Shown here one piece after another: positions 55,405 to 64,000 of a DNA stretch of 64,000 nt (within the stretch, counting starts at the first letter, position 1; every line of letters starts with the position of its first letter). Both the position numbers and the translations under genes were made by a program. Below the pieces are notes generated by a model. That model saw only the letters and a list, made by a program, of their open reading frames with translations. It searched no databases and had not been told where the DNA came from. Source of the DNA: Amaurobius ferox (lineage: Eukaryota > Arthropoda > Arachnida > Araneae > Amaurobiidae); NCBI GenBank assembly GCA_951213105.1, contig OX578146.1, positions 115,594,387 to 115,658,386 of the forward strand, written 5' to 3'.

Positions 55405-55620
55405 TATGGGTCTTCGAACATACGATTGCGTGTAAAATCAATCAGCTTCCGGTATTCACAGATTATAATATTTGTACCAAATTTCGTTCGAAAGGCTCCA
55501 TTCGTTCTTGAGATATCGCCTGAAATTAAATCAAAAACTGTTGATTCAAGTTCAGGGATGCTTGAAACGTGCTCTTCCGTCGAAAACTCGAATTTGAATT
55601 TTTGACCCCGGCATAATGCT
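55405..55620 (-). repeat. element H 3' fragment
   Basis: GAACATACGATTGCGTGTAA, CAGCTTCCGGTATTCACAG, CCAAATTTCGTTCGAAAGGC, CTTCCGTCGAAAACTCGAAT; lacks the terminal palindrome. It has no microsatellite, and the CA-rich segment is deleted. Confidence 0.8.
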
Positions 55621-55740
55621 TAATTTAAAATAAAATTAATAATAATTTAAAATAATTTAATGCATAAAATAAAATTTAGAAAATATAGGAAATTATAGGA
55701 AAGTAAAATTTAAGATTCTCACGATGAGGCGACTGGATTA

Positions 55741-55770
55741 CATACCCCCCTATCCCCCCCCCCCCCCCGA
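55741..55770. repeat. C-run
   Basis: CCCCCC followed by TATCC and a run of about 12 C; length polymorphism or assembly error is likely here. Confidence 0.9.
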
Positions 55771-55841
55771 CGCACACTAGCACCATTATCAGCATAAAAG
55801 GTTTTGTATAGTTCGAATATTCAAAAAGTTAGTTTCAAATG

Positions 55842-57385
55842 ATAAATTTTCTGAATTTTAAGTAACTGCCAGAAAAAAAAATCTGATGTGGGCAACACAT
55901 GACTTTCCTTATATAATGCAATGAATTTACTACTTTTACAGTTAAAAAAATGTTATTCTTATAGTAGATACTTATATTCTTTCCAAGATACTGAATTTTC
56001 TTCAATTAGTCGCCATTTTCATTGATTTGGCGTCATTTTTATTAGGCGATATTTTCGTCAATTTGGCAACATTTAAAAAGTCGCCAAGTTGGCGACATTC
56101 CACCAAATTTATCGCCAAAATCTCGTCAAGCTTTATGGACGGAGAAATAAGATATTCTTATACCAGATAAATGTCTATTGGCGTTCCAATACAAAAGTAT
56201 TACTCAAAGTATTTTTTCTTATGAATGAAACGAGTTAGATCCACGAGAATGGTGTCACCCAATTTATAGCTGGATATCACATATGAAAAGTGAACATGTT
56301 TCTCAACAGTTAATATATATTTTTTTTAATTTATGGGATCTTTTGATAAATTTATTTGAAAAATGTACATCTCGAGAACGGATCATGCTAGCGTTCTAAA
56401 GTTTGTGTCAATCGTTTTCTAAGGGAAAATTACATAAGAAATGTCTATTTGCTTAAATGTATTAAAAGTTTTGATTTTTTGATGATTTTTTCAATTTCAC
56501 TCAAAAATTTAGGGGAGTTCCGAACATTCGATTGCGTTTAAAAACAATAGGCTTCCAGTATTCACGAAATGTGATTTTTGTACCAAATTTCATTCGAATC
56601 GCTCCATTCGTTCGTAAGATATCGTCTCCACACACTCACTGACACACACACAGACATCACCTCAAAAATGTGTGATTCGTGGTCAGGGATGCTTGAAACG
56701 TGCTCTCCCGTCGAAAACTCGAATTTTAGACCCCGTTACAATACTTTCCTTATACATTATGTATATAAGGACAGTAAATATATAGAGGTTAATTGTTACG
56801 CACAGATTCCGTAAGTAAATTTTAAAGCAACATTAATTACTTGAGATACTTTATGATCATAGCAAATGTACTATTAAGAGTTGTAAATATTCTTCGATAA
56901 CAGGTGCAAATTTCTATGTCCAAAGATACATGCTTCTTGCAGAACCCTATTATATGCTTTAAAAAGGTCCAAGTTTCAAAAATGCTGAATAAAAATCAGG
57001 TTGGATATAATCAGTAATTCGCAATAAGACAACTTCATAGTGGACGATCAAATTAGGTCGCTCCAGCTTCCATTACTTAATATTTTAACCCTGCTACTAA
57101 CTATAATTAACCGATATTTCTTTGTTAGAATTTAGTGATGATTTTACTCCAAAATTGAAAAAATTTCAGATGTGGAACATTCTAAAACAAAACAAATATT
57201 GCTTACCAATAGAACGTTTGGATATTTCTCTATAGTCACAAATCAAGATGTCCACACGCATCACATAAAATTTTCAAATTACTGGCGAAATCATCTTCTG
57301 ATCCAGTCCAAAATGGCTATCGCTTGGTTCTGGTACAGCTGTAGAAAGAGAACAAAAATGAGTATAATAAAAAAGAAAACCTTGA
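55842..57385 (+). repeat. duplicated segment, copy B (interrupted by element H)
   Basis: Homologous to 52021-53135. Left part GTTAGTTTCAAATGATAAAT to AAGTAACTGCCAG, then element H (55882-56775), then GGTTAATTGTTACGCACAG and onward to TGTAGAAAGAGAACAAAAAT and GAGTATAATAAAA. Copy A lacks the element and so serves as an empty site. Confidence 0.75.
55882..56775 (-). mobile_element. element H copy at a defined insertion site
   Basis: 894 bp from TCTGATGTGGGCAACACATG to the terminal palindrome ending AGGACAGT. Contains GTCGCCAAGTTGGCGAC, CTCGAGAACGGATCATGC and a short CA tract. Preceded by A9 and followed by AAATATATAG; the paralogous segment at 52060 reads ACTACTAATAAATATG without it. Confidence 0.93.
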
Positions 57386-58080
57386 TCAACATAATTATTT
57401 TACTGATAATCAATTCTTATATGCGATTCGTAACTGCAACACATTCACATGAAAGCTAAACGTGTTCCAAGCCGTCGACTGGGGTAGTTAAGACTAAAAT
57501 TTTCAGTTGCAAGTTCTGATGTCCAAGCTTTTTAGAATAGTACTCAAGAATTCATAATGAACTGATGGACAGCATAGAACCACTCTATGTAAGACTAACT
57601 ATAATGGCTGGAAAAAACTCCGAAAAATGTTGTTTCTACATTATTTTTCTGATACATGGTTAAATAAACTGTTCTAACTTATAGTAAAAGTACTCACTGT
57701 ACTAATTTACAATAATTCCACCGCAACACTTTTTTCATTAATTATGACGTACACTGCTAAGATTTTCTGAAAATACTTGTAATTTATCTCTAGATACGTG
57801 TAGCAAACTCTTACCGATATCCAAAAGTGGCAAAATTCCAATGTAGACATTTTACCATCTTAAGACTGGCCTGCCTTAATGTGAAAACTTCGAATGGTAA
57901 AAACTACAGCTACAATCTTTTAAAAGGTATAACTGACCTCTAATATGAAATTATACAATAACATATTCAACACATAAAACAACAAACATGAACTGTACAA
58001 AAGTTGACCTTATAAAGATTATCACTAAAGAAAATATAGAAAAAAATATAAGGTCATGTTCTAAATTACTTAACATTTCT
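57386..58080. other. no gene seen
   Basis: AT-rich sequence between the duplicated segment and the Tc3-like pseudogene; expected left terminal repeat of the transposon was not found here. Confidence 0.5.
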
Positions 58081-58081
58081 T

Positions 58082-58980
58082 TTAATAATTAAGAAAACAA
58101 CCTTTTTTTTCAAAAACTTGAATAAACCGAGAGGTCTTCAATGCTGAAAGTTCTTTTAAAATGTCTATGGAAATGCTATTCCAAGTTTGTTTGATTGGTA
58201 ACCCAAGATCCTGTTTACACTGATATAGTGTGCCATTTTTATAAACTTCTTGGGCAAGAAGGCCCCATGAATTTTCTATTGGATTGAGATCGGGACTCCT
58301 CGCCGGCCAATCAAGTAAATTTACTGGTTTCAAACCAGAGTTTTGTACTCTTAGAAACGTGTATAGAATCATTATCCTGTTGGAAAATATAGTTTCCTTT
58401 AGTAATTAGTGGGGCCTCAGGTAACAAATATTCGCCCAACATATCAACATATTTGTCTTCAATTTGCAGTTGATAAAGGCTATAGGCGTGGTTCCATTTG
58501 CTGCAAAAGTGCTCCAAATCATTACTGTGGCCCCACCGTATTGTCGTTTGGAAAAATCTTTTTTGGTTTTACGCAGATTATACAAAAAATAGAGAAAACC
58601 ATCTGGGCCATCAAGATTGAACTTCTTTTCGTCCGAAAAGATTACAACAATCCATTTTGAACCCAGAGAAATGTATTTTTTTCAAATTTCTGTCTTCTTT
58701 CCTTATGTTTCTTTTTAAGAGGCGGACGTGACATAGCATGTTCCGCAAAACATCCGAATATTTGGTAAGTCCAAATTTCTTCTAACTTCATTTGCAGTTT
58801 CTTTTTTCTCGAAGCTCTTCTTACAACCATTCTTTTCTGTCGATGCGTTAGAATTTCTGATCTTCCAGTTTGTTGTTTCATTCCATACATTTCAGGTTCT
58901 TTTAAAAAATTATAAACTAAAGTTTTCCAGACAGATGAGTTCCTTTTGACATCGTACAAAAATCGATGAGACAAGTGTTA
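58082..58980 (-). pseudogene. Tc1/mariner transposase pseudogene, Tc3-like (DD34E)
   Basis: Read from about 58980 downward with frameshifts: an N-terminal HTH region (TGRSEILTHRQKRMVVRRAS), a second HTH ending SRPPLKKKHKERRQKF, then first catalytic Asp in VVIFSDEKKFNLDGPDGF, RQYGGATVMIWSTFA, second Asp in YIFQQDNDSIHVSKSTK, and the Glu in LDWPARSPDLNPIENSWG, followed by EVYKNGTLYQCKQDLGLPIK and the C terminus IQVFEKKGCFLNY. All three acidic residues are still present, but at least three frame changes break the protein. The family is very widespread in arthropods. Confidence 0.9.
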
Positions 58981-59281
58981 ATTTTGTTTAGAAACCCAGT
59001 CTTTATATTTGAAATGGTCATTTTCTGCTTTCAAATATACAAATTTTACTATAATTTTAGATGAAAAAACAGTTGTCCTTATACTTTCTCCAAGATCATA
59101 TGGGTTTAAAATTTATATAGGAAATTTATATGTATTTATTTTTGGAAAATTTAACTAATTTACATGACAAAGAACTTAATTTTATCAATATTTTTACTGA
59201 AGACATTTGCATACATTTCCGTATAAAAGATTTCTAGATTTGACGAGTTTTCGCTTGTTCTCAGACTTTTTTCGCGCACTG
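58981..59281 (-). mobile_element. right end of the Tc3-like element with terminal inverted repeat
   Basis: The non-coding leader ends at a TA followed on the minus strand by CAGTGCGCGAAAAAAGTCTG (59281 inward), a typical Tc1-family terminus at a TA target. No matching left terminus was seen below 58080, so the copy is truncated or its left repeat is eroded. Confidence 0.8.
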
Positions 59282-59284
59282 TAT

Positions 59285-62200
59285 TAACATAAAAATTTCA
59301 GCCATAGAAATCAAATATAAATAGACACACACTCCGTATAAAACTACGTATAGACAGACGCCACTATTTTTAAATTGGTCAAAATTCAGAATTAAATCTA
59401 AAAATTATTATGACAAATAAATCTGTTTTTATGTGTACAGAAACCTTGAAAGTTTGACACTCAAAATATATATAATAGCATTTTGTGTACAAACATAATA
59501 TCAAGCGTCACAAATCCAAAAATTTTTGCACGAACAAAATAACAAAAAAGTTATATTTATTAAAGAGGGATTTTTGTAAAGGTTGAAAAAAGACCAAATT
59601 TTTATTTTGGTTAACTAACTAATTCTTGTTTTGAATAAACAATAGGTCGACATTTTATAAAATTGAAAAACAACATTTAACAAGTTATAACCATGTGCAA
59701 TATTTTTCGACTCATCATCCATATTTTAACTTGTCATTTTTAACGAAATCGTGCTAGCAATAAACAAAATAATATACAAACTTCTATTATATTTTATTCT
59801 TAAAGCAACTATAAATCAGAAAATATAAACGCTTTTAACCGTTACTACCGATACAATAAGTAAACTAAATTCTTCATAATATAGAATACTTTTAAAGAAT
59901 GCAACAGTAGGGCAATCTGCCATTCCAATAGTATTTTAAAATGCTAATATGTAGATAAAGTTTGGGAAACGAAACTATACAATCGTAGGCAAAAGCCACA
60001 TATAATCACATTACAAAGGAAATATACCTTTCACAGGAAAAAGTTAAGGGAAACCGAGTCGTATTTACACAAGTAAAACTTGGCACTAGCAGCCTGTCAA
60101 TTCCATACTGCTCTATCTCAGTATCAAAATGAAGCTCAGTTAATAGACTACAAATGCTAAAAATTGGCTTAATGCTCACTATCATGGATCTGCTTTAATA
60201 CCGGAAAATAAAACAATAAACAGTCATAATCAACAGGCTATATCATACAAAACATCAAATCCTTTAAAATCTTCTAAAACATACTTGTTTCAATTATATG
60301 CAATTACCCAGTGCTGTGCAAATATACTGAAAATGTCAACATTGATTACAAATCATTGACGTTTTACAAACAAGCTATCTGATAAGTCTTTAGTTGCAAC
60401 ATTATTAACAAATTTATTTAGAACGCAATATGGTAATGTAAACAAACTGCTAAAATATACGTTCTGAGTATAAATTTACAGGCTTCATCCAAATTTTAGT
60501 ACTTAAAATACAGTATTCAGACGACATACATGTATACAGACCCAATATATGAAACACTGTATTTTTGTTGAGTATTCAACAAGTTTTAACCAGCATTGTA
60601 TAATACTGATGATTTCTAAAAGACGCAAAACATGGAATAAAAATCAGATTTGTTAAAATATATATTTATGGTGGTATTGAATTTGTAGATTATAATTGTG
60701 TACATCACATTATAAAGTATTATATGTAAATAAATATTAAAGATTTAAATTTAAAATTATCTTTATGCTTAGCCTACTACAAAACATTAGTATTTACAAT
60801 AAACTTTTCAAAAATATCTTATATTTGTTAAGATACGTATAACGTATTTGTATATTATATACATATTTGTATATTATATACATATATACCAATCAAAATT
60901 ATTAGACATTTGAATTAAGAAAATATCTTTAAGCCAAGATTATTGCAAAAGGTTTACATTTTCAATGAGCTTGTCAGAAATATAATATGTGTATATTATA
61001 TACGTAAGCCTCATTCTTAAAACATTCGATATGACAATCCAATAACATCGCGCGATCAAAGAATACAAAATGATGGAAATATTACACGGAATGCTTTAGA
61101 TTGCTATAATGAACAGATATTGACTTATATAAATATTTGGATTATATAAATCTTTAAACTGTTGTTCTAAGTCAATACCGTTTATGTTGATGTAGGTTTC
61201 AGTCTGCTAAACTTTTGAAGATATTTACCACTTCTAGTAACATTTTCAGATAAAGTTATTTTAATGAAGCAGACAATGACCGAATAGTGAAATGACATTT
61301 TAATATAAATGGAATTTGTCAAGATAGTTAAATGCTATGCTATTAAAGTCAATATTTTCAGTGCTGCAGTTTTAAATGTAATTGCACAAACGAAAACTAG
61401 CACTGACAAGATCAGTATTTGAAAATATTTCAGCCTCAATTTCAAAATGCACAATGTCACGGAATCTCTTTAATCACCGACAGTTTCAATTAACCGTAAA
61501 ATGGTTATGCCATTAATATGGAATAATATTTATATATACAATAAAAACATACCATGTAATACGCAGAGAAAGATGGCCGAAATCTTGCAAAAGCAAATTA
61601 AACAATCGGAATTGGCTTACAACAGGAATTCAGCGTCGCAGAAATGAAAATGCATCTTCTGCGCAAAGAACTGGATAAGTATATTTAAGACCATGAAAAG
61701 TGTAATTACATTGGCAGTGCCGCCATCTAGAGTCATAAATTGTCTCAATTACTTGGAAAAAATTTTGATACTGGAGTCATACATAAAGAAAATTGTTTTA
61801 GGAAGCACTTTTGCATTTATATAAAAAGCATTGTTTGTCGCAATATTTTTTAACTTTCTTAAGTTTTAATGGAACGCACGTTTAAAGACCCCTAAATGCA
61901 TTTAGAGCAGTTTTCAGAAATACGCATAGCATAGCACGTTGACGTATCGGTACAAAATGAGATATTTTTATTCTAGATACATTGTAAATAAAAGTGAAAG
62001 ATATAATTTGAAATAATTAGAATTCAAGTTACATAAAATTAAAATTTTTATAGCTTTACTTGCGATTGAAAACATTAATTTCAGAGAAATTACAGAAAAC
62101 TCAATCTGAAAATCATTATGCCTGTAAACGTATTGAACTGGTTTGTATTAACACTAATCATCTATTTTTAAAAGTCCCCCATTAAAAACATACTGGAATC

Positions 62201-62455
62201 TTACCATGGAGGAAATCATCAGCTGCAATCGTTTTCCAACTTATATGTATTTAAAAATGAATATAAGATAATTTATTGATTCGAAACTAGTATGGTCATG
62301 CTTATGTCACATACCTTAATGGACCTTATTCAACTTTATGAAAAAGCTCTTTTGATGCTTCTGTGATTTTGGCGCGGATAAATAGGACATGGAAATGCAA
62401 TAAAAAGTGAGGTTTATATAATATGAGATGTAATGAAAAATATATTCTTAAAATG
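59285..62455. other. long AT-rich stretch, no gene seen
   Basis: About 3.2 kb without recognisable coding sequence, SINE, or copy of the other repeats. Contains small TATA-type direct repeats (60840-60890). It could be intron or intergenic DNA. Confidence 0.55.
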
Positions 62456-62459
62456 TTTT

Positions 62460-63480
62460 ATTATTTAAAAATGATCAACTAGCAAGCAAAGCGTTTATTT
62501 AATTCATATTTTTTGTACGAATATTAAAAAAAATATGTATATTATTTTTTTCAAATTAGTAAAATATTTTTTCAATATAAATAATCCTATTTACATTATT
62601 TTAAGATCTAAATATGTAATCATATTATTTTCACTAGCAGCAACAAAATCGCCCGGAGTGGCAGAGGTTGCGCAAGGGCAATTGTAACTGGGAAACCAAC
62701 TGCGGGACCCAAGGTCCCCTAAAGAGGCAACGGAGACCTTGAACCCGCAGTGGCGGCCCGGTCCCAATTGCCCTTGCAACCAACCTCTTTACCGCCCGCT
62801 CCCACCCTGCCCACAACATGCCTCGTGAGGACAGAACTCACTCACCTCGTAGCCGGCAGAAGTGGAGGATAAAGAAAGACAGTGGCGTTAGTGCGCTCGG
62901 CTACGAGGCTGGCAGCGAAAGGTCAGTTTCTTTTCATGTGAGTGTTGTCGGTCTCTGAATTCATAAATCTTGAGTAAAATAAATACTTGGACGAACCCAG
63001 CTTGTACATTTATCTTATTATCCATTGATAAAACATGATAAAATAATGAGGGAGAGCTGGGTTTTAGGGGATCATTAGCAATAAAATCGCCCGGGAGTGA
63101 CAGCGCTTGCACAGAGGCTCTCTCCTCGTAGCTAGCAGAAGATGAAAAGAAAGACAGTTGTTTTAGTGTGCTTGGTTGCGAGGCTGGCAGATTAAGGTCA
63201 CTTTCTTTGCATGTCTCGGAATTTATAAATTCTGAATAAAATAAATACTTGATCTGTGACGAGCTCAGCAAATACATTTATACTACTATTATTAAGCGGC
63301 AAAACATGAAAAAATGATTCGCTGATCTGCGTTTTCGGGACCAGGAGCAATAAAATCACCCAGAGTGGCAGAGCTTGGTAATTGCTAGTGGGAAGCCGAT
63401 TGCAGGACAAACTGCAAGGAACTAAAAAAATAAATAAATAAATAAGTTCCATGCTGTATATTTTAACAAGATTACGAATA
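62460..63480 (-). repeat. GC-rich interspersed block, inverted relative of 24792-25560
   Basis: Matches the left block in reverse, with an additional ~280-bp unit (63075-63350). The markers CAATAAAATCGCCCGGAGTG / CAATAAAATCGCCCGGGAGT / CAATAAAATCACCCAGAGTG occur at about 62640, 63080 and 63348, so this copy contains three tandem-like unit ends. Contains the tRNA-like GGCGTTAGTGCGCTCGGCTA on the plus strand. No gene. Confidence 0.8.
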
Positions 63481-63512
63481 CAATAAAGTATAATGATTGA
63501 ATTAAAAAATAA

Positions 63513-64000
63513 TCTGATGTGGACAACACATGACTTTCCTTATATAATTCAATGGATTTACTAGTTTTACAATAAAAAAATAATGTATAAGATCCACGGC
63601 GCTGTGTTTTTATCGTTGAATTGTACATTGGGAGATTTTCAGGTTGACAACATGTAAAACCATTTCAAAATACTCAATTAACTTCGCGTAACAATAAACA
63701 ATCATCAATATTGATGGCTCAATAAGCGATACAGTCCATATATTAAAATACTTTAATAATTACCTCATCATCTAGTCGTCATTTTCATTTATTTAGAGTA
63801 ATTTTTATCAATTTGGCGGCATTTCATAAATTTGGCAACATTTAAAAAGTCGCCAAGTTGGCGACATTCCGCCAAAATCTCGCCAAGCGTTATAGAAGGA
63901 GAAATAAGTTATTCTTGTAGAAAATAACTGACTATTGGCGTCCAAATATAAAAGTATTACTTAAAGCATCTTTTTTCATAAATGGAACTAGCTAGATCCA
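63513..64000 (-). mobile_element. element H copy, cut by window end
   Basis: Begins TCTGATGTGGACAACACATG and reaches GTCGCCAAGTTGGCGAC and beyond. Includes an extra ~190-bp segment (63590-63780) resembling the diverged copy at 53.3 kb (ATTGTACATTGGGAGATTTTC; AATCATCAATATTGATGG), so these two form a longer subfamily. Confidence 0.88.

Overview
The window looks like an AT-rich arthropod nuclear genome, most probably a spider. This rests on composition, on transposon proteins of types common in arthropods (Tc1/Tc3-like, mariner-like with a third D, ZMYM1-like and ZBED5/SCAND3-like hAT, Penelope-like RT), on tRNA-derived SINEs with (CAA)n tails, on an animal-type 5S rRNA sequence, and on the absence of any bacterial gene architecture. 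No complete host gene is visible. Only three host-like coding pieces have some support: a possible terminal exon (13726-13850), a possible internal exon with both splice sites (19679-19971), and a short reading frame starting with a convincing signal peptide (35793-35945).

Almost everything else identifiable is mobile DNA. 1.5-5.3 kb: SINE, broken ZMYM1-like hAT transposase, first copy of an abundant ~0.9-1.1 kb non-autonomous element ('element H' here). 5.8-8.2 kb: tRNA-like repeats around a C-poor, strand-asymmetric tract and a GC-rich island. 9.7-11.2 kb: Penelope-type fragment with a decayed hammerhead ribozyme abutting a broken mariner-like transposase. 14-18 kb: GC-rich SINE-like pieces and tRNA-like direct repeats. 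19-25 kb: a repeat ('R') interrupted by a three-deep nest of element H. 27-30 kb and 49.5-50.7 kb: a second long repeat ('family 2'). 31.0-31.4 kb: a train of four truncated SINE tails, each followed by the same target sequence. 34.5-38 kb: more element H and the secreted-peptide frame. 39.5-41.6 kb: a 51-bp SINE tail with 14-bp duplications, a second decayed hammerhead, and Penelope-like RT. 43.1-43.5 kb: a chimeric retroposon with a full-length 5S rRNA sequence joined to the SINE body. 47.9-48.7 kb: tandem ~260-bp units. 50.7-57.4 kb: hAT remnant, a long hairpin, and two diverged copies of one segment, one of which carries an element H insertion. 58.1-59.3 kb: Tc3-like transposase pseudogene. 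62.5-63.5 kb: inverted copy of the GC-rich block at 24.8-25.5 kb.

The most interesting points are the 5S/tRNA-body chimera with its own target site duplication, the two 44-nt hammerhead relics of identical architecture, the SINE-tail train, and the reconstructable nested history of element H. Coordinates of diverged repeats are approximate. All family assignments come from reading motifs by eye, not from database searches.
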